From Pseudeuparius sepicola (lineage: Eukaryota > Arthropoda > Insecta > Coleoptera > Anthribidae), in NCBI GenBank assembly GCA_963920635.1, contig OY987304.1, forward strand, positions 32,364,365 to 32,428,364: a stretch of 64,000 nt of DNA, written 5' to 3'. The notes under the pieces are model-generated. The model did not search any database and had not been told where the DNA came from. It worked only from the letters and a program-made list of their open reading frames with translations. The translations under genes and the position numbers were made by a program. Positions 32,449 to 42,306 of the stretch are shown piece by piece (the first letter of the stretch is position 1; every line of letters begins with the position of its first letter).

Positions 32449-33171
32449 AAAAATGCGATCTCTTACCATCAAGACCGACGCACTGGCTGAGGTTAGTAAG
32501 ATAATTCTGAAAGAAATTTACAAAGATCTTATTATCTGACGTTGGCACATAAAAGGTCGTGATTTTATCAAACGCTTTGGAGTAATCAATTGTCACCAAA
32601 GCTACACTCATCTTTTGTCTAATGCGCGAATGATGGTGTCAGTCATATTTACTAAGGCAGATGTTGCGCTGTGTGACAGCCTGATTGGTGTGGTGGTATA
32701 ATTTTATGCTTCTCGATATAAGCAGTGATTCGGTTTTGAGCTATATTTTTTTCAAGAACTTTAGATAGAAAAGATAGTAAGCTAATAGGTCTCAGGTCAG
32801 TCACTTGCCTGGGGGTGGATGTGTTGGGAATAGGAATTACCACTGCCTGCCTTCATAACTTTGGACATTCCTTCTCTAGACATAGATTAACTTGACAATA
32901 TGTGTAATATGGGGAAGAATTATGGTTAAGCTTATTTTGATCATATTTAAATTCAGCTGGTCTTCGCTGTTGCATTAGAGTGTAATTTTTCTATATATAA
33001 GAATACATTAGATTTTCACATCAATGAAACTCCTAACCAATGCATGTTTATTTTTAGATAAGGTCAACGATTCACAGTTGGATATAAATCATTATGGTAA
33101 GTTCTAGAATATAAAATTCATAAGCAAATCCGCCTTATTTGCGAATGCAGTGAACATGAAATACCTAAAAT

Positions 33172-33325
33172 GCCTGGTTCGTACAGCTTCCTTATCTTTT
33201 ATTTTTATTTTATTTTTAAGAAATAAGCAATGGCATTTGTCCCTTGATTTGAACTGACCAATGACATTTAATATTTCTTAAAGATAAGGTAAAAGTAAAA
33301 GATAAAGTTGCTGCATGAACCAGGC
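33172..33325. mobile_element. 154-bp MITE, copy 1
   Basis: GCCTGGTTCGTACAGCTTCC at the left is mirrored by TTGCTGCATGAACCAGGC at the right, and almost the whole element folds back, with TTTAAGAAATAAGCAATGGC near the middle. A copy of exactly the same length lies inverted at 38,753-38,906. The target duplication is unclear. Confidence 0.75.
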
Positions 33326-33749
33326 CTATTAGAAAATTCGTAAAGTAGGTAAAACTTGTCAGTTGACAGTTTGCTAATTGTCAGGTTCATGCCACTTTAT
33401 AGTTTCTGTTGTAGGTAGGTATTTATATTATTCAACGCATAAAGAACGCCAGGAAGCAGCATGTTTGGGATTAACGCGCGACAGGAATAGTGCCTGCACA
33501 TGGCCATAAAGCTTTGACTCCTTCCTGGGGTTCTTTATTCATCGATATTATTATTTTTGGTATATAAAAAAGTAATGTGGTAGACTAATTCGAAATTAGT
33601 TCAGTTATTGTTTCTTTTTTGTTCAAAAATATGACATAATAATCAACCTGCCCGATGCGTTACTTCAGAGGTTTTTTTATCCATAAGCAACTAGAAAAAT
33701 GTTTGTAGGCAATTTTATGTAGTTTTCTGGGATAGTAAGAAATTTTATA

Positions 33750-34310
33750 CAGGGTGTTTCGCAAATGCGTGGCAAACCAAACTTGTTTTTGAAAATGGAA
33801 CACTTTATATATTTTTTGTTTTTGAAATATTTTAATATTTTTTAAATATTGCGTTTTCAAATTTAATACTAAATTTATTTAACTTGAATTTGTGGATCTC
33901 ATGATAACAATACCTAGACGATCAATGCAATAACAACAAATATTTGTTTTAACCAAGAAAATAACAAAATGAATATTTAGTGTCCCCATTATAATTTTAA
34001 AAGAAATGGCTCGTGGCATATGGGACAAAATGCTTTGGTAAATGGCAACACCAAACTAGTTTCCAATATCTAATGGAAATTATGTATGGGTCTTTTAAAA
34101 TTTTAAAATTTTAGTTTCTTATTCTGGTTGCAACAAATATTTATTATATTATTCTCTTGATTAAAACAAATATTTTTGGTTATTGCATGAATCGTCTATC
34201 TTTTCACGAGATCCACAAATTCAAGTAATTAAATAAATTTAGTTTAAAATTACAAAATGCAATACATATTTCAAAAATACTAAAAGATAATGTTATAAAG
34301 TTTTATATCA
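33750..34310. mobile_element. Foldback element, about 560 bp
   Basis: The left arm (from TA then CAGGGTGTTTCGCAAATGCG at 33,750 to about 33,970) and right arm (about 34,120-34,310) share GAATTTGTGGATCTC-, AATTTAGTATTAAATTT- and TATTTGTT-type blocks in inverted order. The outermost right end is lost. The centre (33,970-34,120) is AT-rich and non-coding. Confidence 0.6.
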
Positions 34311-34354
34311 TGTTAACCATAATAATAAGTAGATTTCAAAACTGTCAAAATATA

Positions 34355-35098
34355 CAGGGTGGAACTGAATCAGGGTATACACCCCACTTTTTTCCCCTTG
34401 TTTTTTGAGATACAATTTCGAAATTTGGCATGTTGATGTTACTTTAGAATTTACACTTTTTGATGTATAAATGCGTTTTTGTCCACTTCCGGTTTTGCCG
34501 GAAGTGACATTCACTTTTGTTTTGTAAATGGGACACAACACTATTTATGTTTCGAATTCTCCTCGATTTACTGAAACCAACGATGCATCGCAAGTGACAT
34601 TTTGACTGACAGAAAGTAGCTTTTCTTTAAGTTATTTGCGGGTTTGTAATGACAAACTAAAGGTGGCTATCAAACAAATAATTATCTTCACCATTTTTAA
34701 TGAACTTTCAAACCGTCTGTCTACAGAAAAGTAATTCTCTTATACCTACACTGCGGTATAAATGTATTGTCAACGACAACAATTTCAAAAATAGTGCTTG
34801 CAAAATGCCTAAAAGTTACAAAAGATAAAAAAAAGTGGATATGTTGCTGATTTATAGAGAGTGAAAAACCACATTGTGAGGCATCGTTGGTTTCAGTGAA
34901 TCGAGAAGAATCCGAAACTTAAATAATAATCAAAGGGTTCCATTAAAAAAAGTGAATGTCACTTTCGGTAAAATCGGGCGCGGACAAAAATGCATTTATA
35001 CGTAAAAAATTACATATATAAAGTAACATCAACATGCCAAACTTTAAAATTGTATTTAAAAAAAAGAGGAAATAAGTGGAGTGTACCACGATTCAGAC
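34355..35098. mobile_element. Foldback element with TTCCGG motif, about 745 bp
   Basis: It starts TA then CAGGGTGGAACTGAATC. Left-arm blocks (CATGTTGATGTTACTTTA, ATGCGTTTTTGTCC, ACTGAAACCAACGATGC) recur inverted in the right arm up to ATTCAGACCC near 35,098. The right terminal word has decayed. Within the left arm CTTCCGGTTTTGCCGGAAG is itself a hairpin. The loop holds about 250 bp of unique sequence without a transposase. Confidence 0.65.
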
Positions 35099-36111
35099 CC
35101 ACTACATTAATCAATAATTTCTAAATGAAGTTCAATATAAAAAAAATCGTCCTAAACTATAGGCATACCCATTGATTAAGGTGAATTCTTTATTCAATGG
35201 CATACCGTAAGTGTTGGCCCAAAGGACGTGAACTTAGTATTTGAATAAAGAATTTTTCCGCATTATTCCGTTTGCATTCGTCCAAGTTACTGTAGAGGGT
35301 GTCCAATTTTTTTATACTATTGCAGGTTACAAAGATAATATTTTTATATTTTGAAATTCTTACCTCCTAGAAAAAATCCCTGTACGCCACTGAATACTAT
35401 GTAAAAAATTATAAAGGTCGTTTTTTAGCGTATACCGGATATACGGGGGTGCCTGAAAACTCAGGGTGGTCTCAAAACTAAGGAGGCCTTTTAAGGGACC
35501 TTTCTTTTTACGAAAAGTAGACCAGTGGCCCGAAAACCGAATAACCGAGATAGCCTGCAAACGTATCGATAATAGGACATCCTCTACATTTAAACCTTTA
35601 TTTTCGATATTTTAGAACATTTCAAACCGATTTGGCGAATAACAGTTTTTTACAATTTTTGCCACACGAGGTGATGTGGAAGTAACACTTTTGTGTGATA
35701 ACATAGTATAGTCATAATGCATAGGTACTCACTCTCATAATATATGTCTGCAAGGAAGCTTCTGAAAGTTACACAATCACAATATACTTACCACTACTAT
35801 ACTTCACTTCAAATTTATATAAACAATTTTGTTACGATTCTGGAAATTGCACCAGTTAATTAGTGTATGAAAATGGAACAGCCACGCACAGAACTGTTGA
35901 TTATTTCGAGAACTGATTACTTCTTTCACATGTTCCTTCTTGTAACTACGCGCTGCGGCGAGGGTTTTAAAATCCCTAAAATATAAACTCCTGGACGAAA
36001 TTAACGTACTACTCTCGATATTTTTTATATTTTTTGACAGTGACAGTTGTTATTTAAGCTAACTATAGTATCACATAACTTTGTTTTGACATTAATGTGT
36101 ATTAAGAGGGG
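35099..36111. other. Stretch without gene; solo transposon ends
   Basis: A 14-bp inverted repeat AATTCTTTATTCAA (35,184) against TTGAATAAAGAATT (35,241) is present. The inverted hAT-like word TGTACGCCACTG ends at 35,392 without a partner. CTCCTGGACGAAATTAACGT (35,987) matches one end of the MITE at 51,600. No exon was found. Confidence 0.4.
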
Positions 36112-36421
36112 GTTGTCGACAGCGAAAATGACGTTAGATTTCGTATTTTTTTAAGTTGTATAGCATAAAATTTAGTACAAACATCTCTGTCTTCATTTTA
36201 ATCATAAGATCTTAAAAGCAGCGTTTTGTTTTATAGGTTATGAAAACCATGGGAAAAATAATAATCCCAGTGCATATGCTTTTAAGATCTTATGATTAAA
36301 ATGAAGACATAGATGTTTGTACTAAATTTTTGCCAGGTAAAATGTTATTAGATTTAGTGCTATACAACTTAAAAAAATACGAAATCTAACGTCACTTTCG
36401 CTGTCGGCAACCCCCTCTTAA
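36112..36421. mobile_element. MITE with TTAA target sites (piggyBac-like)
   Basis: TTAA (36,112-36,115) then GAGGGGGTTGTCGACAGCG is mirrored by CGCTGTCGGCAACCCCCTC then TTAA (36,418-36,421). The arms continue inward for about 120 bp (TTAGATTTCGTATTTTTTTA, CATCTCTGTCTTCATTTTAA), and the right arm has a short insertion. TTAA duplications are typical of piggyBac-type elements. Non-coding. Confidence 0.7.
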
Positions 36422-36568
36422 ACCCCGTTTTAGACAAAAATTGTGTTAAAATGTTCTTAAAAAGTGCTAATTAAAACAAAGTGTCTGTGAAAATCAAGCT
36501 TTAGATTGTGACTGTTTTTATCACGTGCATGTTGGGAAGTTCATTTGCGAGTAAATCAAGTAAGGAAA

Positions 36569-38041
36569 ATGAACCGCCAAAGAAATTTGTCAATTGATGA
36601 TGCAATGCGAGCATCGACTCTGCTGGATGAAGGATATCGTTCCAGCATCTGCCGCGAGACGACGTAATGAGACGGGCTCGTACCATCGAAGACCAGGGCA
36701 AGAGCGAAAACGTTGCACTAATCAAATTGATGATCGTTTTTTTGAGATAACGTGCACTCAGAAACAGGAGAGTCACTAGTAATCTGCTAAAATATGAATT
36801 AATTAGCAAATGTTCTAAATATCGCTATATCGTCTCGAACGGTTAGAAGACGTTTACATGAAGTAAAATTAAGTAACAGAAGACCGGTCAAAAAAACATT
36901 GCTTATCAGAGAACATAAAGTTCAGAGATTGAATTTTGCAAGACTACATCCGAATTGGACCATCAATGATTGGAAACAAGTTCTGTTCTCCGATGAAACA
37001 AACTAGAGTTAGCCTTAAAGCTCCAGGTAGATGTGAGCGTGTCTGGCGAAGGCGAGGAGAATGGTTTGCCAGCTGCAATATCTCTCCTAAAGTACCTTTT
37101 GGTGGTGGCTCTAAAATGTTTGGGGGGGGGGGGAGAATTTGCTTTGATGCTCGTACGGAGTTGGTCCCTTTACGTCCGGGTCTATGAATGCCCAATATTA
37201 CTTAGACAACATTATTGACGAACATGTAATGTCTTTTGCTCCGTTTGTTAGACCTAATTTTTTATTCATGCAAGGCAACGCTCGTTCCCTTGTAGCTAGA
37301 CAGGTTAATGGCTACCTAAATGATGTTAATGCCCCTTTATTACAGTGGCCACCTAACAGTCCTGACGTGACATGAATCTTATAGAGCATCTATGGGACTA
37401 TCTAAAAAAAAAGATTGAAAATCGTAGAGCCACTGTTGCTAATCACAATAACCAACTCATAGAGTTCGCTATTGAAGAATTGGAGAATATTCCGCAAGCT
37501 TTTGTTGAACATTTGATATCAAGCACGATACACTTACCCACGGCATGTCACTAACGAATCCGAAAACAAGGCAACTCTGCGTCAGTTGCGAATCACGAAT
37601 TCTAAATAATGCAGCGGCTGCGGTTGTGTTTTACGATTTTTTATTACAGTTTAATGTGTCAAGAAAAAAAAGTGTAAACAACTGACTGATCATCAGTCCA
37701 GCTCGACAGTGCTTTGAAATAGGCCAAAAATGCCGGGATGTGCAGTCAGCGTATGTGCAGTCAGCGTATCAAATTAAATGTGTTTTTTATCAACAGAATA
37801 TTCATTCATTTATCTAGTAATAAATTCTACATATTTTTAACAACATTTATTTAAAAGAAATAAGCAAAACCCATAAAGTATCTATGCTGTGTAAAACATA
37901 TGGAGCAATTTAAATTCTGATTCGCAACTGACGTCACAAGATGCGCAATGACATACCGTGAGTAAGTGTATCGTGATATCAAGCGTTCCTCGACGCATGA
38001 ATGCAGTGATAAGAAGTAGAGGAGGGCCTACACGGTATTAG
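36569..38041 (+). pseudogene. Tc1-type (DD34E) transposase pseudogene, split by an insertion
   Basis: From ATG (36,569) the frame gives MNRQRNLSIDDAMRASTLLD, then GSYHRRPGQERKR after a deletion. Then come VQRLNFARLHPNWTINDWKQ, LFSDETN (first Asp) followed by a stop, RVWRRRGEW, FMQGNARSLVARQV, LLQWPPNSPD and NLIEHLWDYLKKKIENRR. The final VPRRMNAVIRSRGGPTRY ends at TAG (38,039). Tc1 spacing is evident, with the third catalytic residue E in NLIEHLWD. The second catalytic Asp (normally QDNARPH) is replaced by Gly, and there are several frameshifts and stops, so it is inactive. A 450-bp element (37,525-37,974) divides HLISS from VPRRMN, and removing it restores the frame. Confidence 0.85.
37515..37984. 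mobile_element. 450-bp insertion with 10-bp target duplication (Mutator- or P-like)
   Basis: The insert (37,525-37,974) has terminal inverted repeats ACGATACACTTAC/GTAAGTGTATCGT. The 10-mer GATATCAAGC is duplicated exactly on both sides (37,515-37,524 and 37,975-37,984). A 9-10-bp duplication fits Mutator-like elements. Subterminal words GATTCGCAACTGACG and CGTCAGTTGCGAATC are also inverted. Near 37,730 a short frame MPGCAVSVC resembles the start of a THAP zinc finger, a domain carried by some transposases. Its repeated GTGCAGTCAGCGTAT and early stop show decay. Confidence 0.75.
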
Positions 38042-38752
38042 TGTGGACCCAGACGCATTTATTCTGTTTTGCTGATTTTTTCCTTTTTTTGATTTGGAGT
38101 TATAATCTTCCATGTGCAATAAGCTACGTCCGATACGGGAATGCGTCCAACGGTAGCAGCTACCCCATAGAATTAATAATTTCAGGTGGTAGGTGGTACC
38201 CGTAAATACACCCTACAAAATAGTATTATTTATAATAATAACTAGTATTAATACCGAAACGCCGCGTCAACAACATGCATGCGAACTACCTAACTAGCGA
38301 ATTAGGAGCCGGATGGATGAATTATGGAAATTAAACGTTCGAATCAAACAGGCCATGCTGTCGTAATCGTGCAGCGGTGGCTTGATCTATGTGCGAATAT
38401 TGGTACTTATCTTAGGATCACTGATACAGTTGTGATTTGACAGGAACGGGATAGTGTCAAATTTATTATTTTGTAAGGAAATCAAGAATACTACTTGGAA
38501 GCAAAATGTCTCCAACTTAAAAATAAACATGTTTGTCCAAATAATCATAAATAAACAGTAGGTATTGTCTTCATTGTTATGGGAGATTTTGTTTTCTCTC
38601 GTAATTTCTGTTTAAACAATCTAAAGTTGTAACAATAAATGATTTTAGGACAATTTTGAGTAAACTATTACTACCTATTCACTTATGGTATAATTATTCC
38701 CAGATTTCCCTGGCCCCGTTTCCATTGATCTTGATTTTCTTTTAAAAATTAA
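38042..38752. other. Stretch without identifiable gene
   Basis: It begins with the 3' flank of the Tc1 pseudogene; no clear Tc1 terminal repeat could be paired. The remainder is AT-rich without recognised features. Confidence 0.35.
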
Positions 38753-38906
38753 GCCTGGTTCATGCAGCAACTTTATATTTTACTTTTACCTTATCTTTAA
38801 GAAATATTATATGTCATTGGTTAGTTCAAATCAAGGGACAAATGCCATTGCTTATTTCTTAAAGATAAAGTAAAATTAAAAGATAAAGAAGCTGTATGAA
38901 CCAGGC
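38753..38906. mobile_element. 154-bp MITE, copy 2
   Basis: Ends GCCTGGTTCATGCAGC and GCTGTATGAACCAGGC. Same family and same length as 33,172-33,325 but in the opposite orientation, with CCATTGCTTATTTCTTAAAG in the body. Confidence 0.75.
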
Positions 38907-39054
38907 ATAATAACATAAAAATAAAATTTTAAGCAACTGACCTGGATTGAATAAATACAGGGAATCCATTGAATTTTAATTGGGTTTTTCGCCACTAAAC
39001 TGTTTAAAAGATAACTTTTTCTAGTTGCCTGGAAAATTAATCAATTCTTAACAG

Positions 39055-39311
39055 TAAAGGTGGATTTATAAACTCGACGTTTGCGTTGGCGCTCCGAAGT
39101 TGACGGTGACCTTCGCAGTTTGTGTCCAGAAATGTGAACGACGGAACGTGAAAGATGAAATTAGTTTATCTCGGACGGCATCGGACGCAGACGGCAACGT
39201 TCGACGGCATTTTATAAACGGTTACACGCGTAAAATATTGGGATTGAATTTTCGACGCAAACGACAACGGCGAGCGCCAACGCAAACGTCGAGTTTATAA
39301 ATCCACCTTAA
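39055..39311. mobile_element. PIF/Harbinger-like MITE with TAA duplication
   Basis: The insert 39,058-39,308 has a near-perfect 38-bp inverted repeat starting AGGTGGATTTATAAACTCGA. It is flanked by TAA on both sides (39,055-39,057 and 39,309-39,311), a 3-bp duplication typical of PIF/Harbinger. The interior is GC-richer (CGACGG words) and gives a spurious 66-codon frame. Confidence 0.78.
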
Positions 39312-41023
39312 ACTTTGAACTTGTAACTCAAAAAATATCTTCAACAAATTTATTTTCTGAGCTTTCGGAAAATCATGTCACGTCAAAGTGAAATGACAGA
39401 TTAATAATTTTCAGGTTAAAATGTCATCACAACAGAAACAATAGCCTAGCCACCTGTCTGATATTGTACCTTGTGTTCTATCCAGGGACTCTTTAAAGTA
39501 AGGGGACCCACCATTATACTTTCCAAAGTGAGGCCTATTCTTTCCTCATTCTAATGGTCTCAGTGATGCCAAGTATGCCATTTTATTGGAGAATCTATGA
39601 ATATAACAGGTACTGTGATTGTTAGTAAAAATTAATAATGGTTGATTTCCAGCAATTATTTCCACGAATTTAAGTAATAAGTAAGTATGGTAAGTCAGTA
39701 GTGCCGATTTTGCTTATTTAAGAATTTGTCGCTATTGCACCTTGTTACCAGCTTCCTCAGTCCATTTGTAATATGTATACTTGAACTTTCTTCCCTTGTT
39801 GAATAATAATAATTATACCCAAAGATCTTTCACAGATTTCGGGATGGACTAATAAGATTAGGTCTAGGATTAGGATGTAGTTTTTCTCGGTGTTCATTAT
39901 AAAATTTTTGTAATTTTATTTCTCTCCCAAGGTACCTCACAAACTTAAAATAAACTTGTAGTCGTAGATATAAAAACTCTTTAAAAAAAGACTTCACTGA
40001 AGCTACCTGCTTAATAATTTAAAATTTTCGAAATACGATTTTTGTTTTGAACTAGGTACCTACTGATACGCAATGCCCAAAGTAATGGGAATTGTAGGAT
40101 TACTAAAGGTGATACAGGAAAAATCTGGTTGCATTTATTGGAACTACTATAGGCATTTATTGGGACTACTATAGGCGGCCGCATTACCTTTAATTGTCAC
40201 ATCTGAGTATCTGGAAGTTTGAAAAGTTAAAAATTGTGAATTATGATGGGAAATATTTTGCCTCCTTTAGAATCTATGGCACTGGCATATCACACATAAA
40301 ACCTGATGGCAGTTGGACACTGACATATAACATAACCTTGTGTCAGCCCCCTTGTGGTCTCCTTGGAGTCAACAGAAATCAAACTTCCCCTCAAGGCTTC
40401 ACTTTTCCTATGTGATAGACTGTGACATGCTGGGTCCCCTTATTTTAAATAGTCCCTGGTTCTATCTATATATCTATACTAACTTCTCTTTGAAATTTCT
40501 CTTTTTTTATTCATTAATCTTCCAGGCAACTTGAAAAGGTTGTCTTTTAATCAGTTTGGTGGCGGTTTGCGCCTCAAATAAATTTTAGAAAATAAGCAAA
40601 TTACGTGTATTGTTCGCCCAATTTCAACTCTGTTCAAATTCAGTATGTTGAGCAATCATATCTCTGAATTTCATTAAAAATTTCAGCTAAACCCTGGGCC
40701 AAACCTGATTACCGGTTTAGTTCTACAATACATACAACGAGCAAGCCTACAGTTTAGAAGTTACCTATCCCTGATCGAAAATTCATATTTTGATCAGAGG
40801 CTTTAGTGCTTCTGCAGACAAATTTATTAATTAACATTAGATTAGCGTCAGAAATGCAAATCGAATCTATATCGGGAAGAAATGGGCCTGGGAGATAAGT
40901 TAATTAATTGACTAATCGACCAATGACTCCGTCGATTATTGTTTTTGTTATTTTTGGCACGCATTGGTAGGTACAATATTGGTTTGCGAAATATGAAGTG
41001 TTAGTACCTATTTAGCTGATACC
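39312..41023. other. Stretch without identifiable gene
   Basis: Plus-strand frames of 73 and 64 codons at 40,194-40,534 overlap in different frames and match nothing known. CATTTATTGGAACTACTATA is tandemly repeated in part near 40,133-40,172. No transposon ends were paired. Confidence 0.35.
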
Positions 41024-41025
41024 TA

Positions 41026-42304
41026 CAGGGTGTCTCATTTTGATCTGGAACACCCCTGTAAAATTTGAACTGGCTTACGGATTTAAACGAATTTATTTTT
41101 GTATACAGGGTCCTCCTAGACGCACTTATCAAACACTTTTCAATGACCATACGATTATTCCAGGGCCGGATTTAATTTTTTTTACCCAAAATTTCGAGTT
41201 AAGGTATCAGCGATTTTTTTATCGGAAATATGATAACGTGGCGTTAATCAGCGCCCCTGAAAACCCCCCAGATTCAAAATTTCAAGAAATTATTCCCACG
41301 AATTATACTTTTTACACTGCATCATAATTGCAAAAAATCAAAATTTCAATTTGAGTTCAGCTATTAAGGTGGCTATGGAAACAAGTGAAAATTGTAAAAA
41401 GAGGTCCACAGGGGACAATGGTAATAAACCTGATCGGAAACTGTACTCGGTTTCTCTTTTCATTATTGCTTTACAGTACAAATTTTATGCCATTTGAGAC
41501 GCAAGAGAGCTCGCTGCCGTCGCAGGCAGCCGTGGAAAAACAATGGCTTGCAGAAATGTCAGTTTATGCATTTTTACAACAAATGTTATTCAGGGGTTGA
41601 TGTTGCTAAAATAATTTAGGGGTTATAAATAATTTAGTGGGTATAAAATGTAATTTCTAATCGATTCGTCAATATATTTCTGCCGTTTAAAATATTGCTG
41701 CTTTTAATTACATTCTTCAAATACGTACTTTGTAGTGTATAATCTTATACTTTATTATTTGTACCAAAAAAATGTAAAAATTAACGTTTCTCAAAGTGTT
41801 TGCACTTGCACGACTGCCTGCGACGGCAGCGAGCTCTCTTGCGTCTCAAATGGCATAAAATTTGTACTGTACTGTACTGTAATGAAAAGAGAAACCGAGT
41901 ACAGTTTCCGATCAGGTTTATTACCATTGTCCCCTGTGGACCTCTTTTTACCATAGCCACCTTAATAGCTGAACTCAAATTGAAATTTTGATTTTTTGCA
42001 ATTGTGATGCAGTGTAAAAAGTATAATTTGTGGGAATAATTTCTTGAAATTTGGAATCTGAGGGTTTTCAGGGGCGCTGATTAACGCCACGTTATCAGAT
42101 TTCCGATAAAAAGATCGCTGATAAGTTAACTCGAAAATTTGGGTAAAAAAATTTTTTAATCGGGCCCTGGAATAATCGTATGGTCATTGAAAAGTGTTTG
42201 ATAAGTACGTCTAGGAGGGCCCTGTATACAAAAAAAAAATCGTTAAAATCCGTAAGCCAGTTCAAATTTGACAGGGGCGTTCCAGATCAAAATGAGACAC
42301 CCTG
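41026..42304. mobile_element. Giant foldback element (1,279 bp, arms of about 500 bp)
   Basis: TA then CAGGGTGTCTCATTTTGATC (41,026) is mirrored by the end at 42,285-42,304 followed by TA. The inverted match continues inward through AACTGGCTTACGGATTT, AATGACCATACGATTATTCC, GGCGTTAATCAGCGCCCCTG, AGCTATTAAGGTGGCTATGG and AAACTGTACTCGGTTTCTC to GCGAGCTC near 41,512 and 41,830. Only about 300 bp of loop is unique. Sense and antisense frames of 63-95 codons in the arms mirror each other and are not genes. Confidence 0.88.
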
Positions 42305-42306
42305 TA

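Larger units (their letters stand above)
30460..32985 (-). pseudogene. Non-LTR retrotransposon (LINE) reverse transcriptase relic
   Basis: On the minus strand, successive blocks match a Jockey-like LINE reverse transcriptase. An ITHIVKL region lies near 32,930. DLRPISLLSFLSKVLEKNIA (about 32,780) and SVALVTIDYSKAFDKI (about 32,590) follow. VVPQGSALGSLLL (about 31,530) holds the P-Q-G-S motif. A degraded SFDDNT (about 31,218) stands for the Y-A-D-D box. Thumb-like LKLKKKVPESLLVPVLAYCD (about 30,850) and a tail YLKEKLILRNEAHGREIRH (about 30,580) complete the order. Stops and frameshifts are frequent. The endonuclease and ORF1 are not visible. Two later insertions (31,264-31,507 and about 31,588-32,448) split it. 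It is dead; clade assignment within LINEs is tentative. Confidence 0.8.

Noticed and set aside
41040..41991. Several 63-95-codon frames on both strands
   Set aside because: They mirror one another across the arms of the foldback element.
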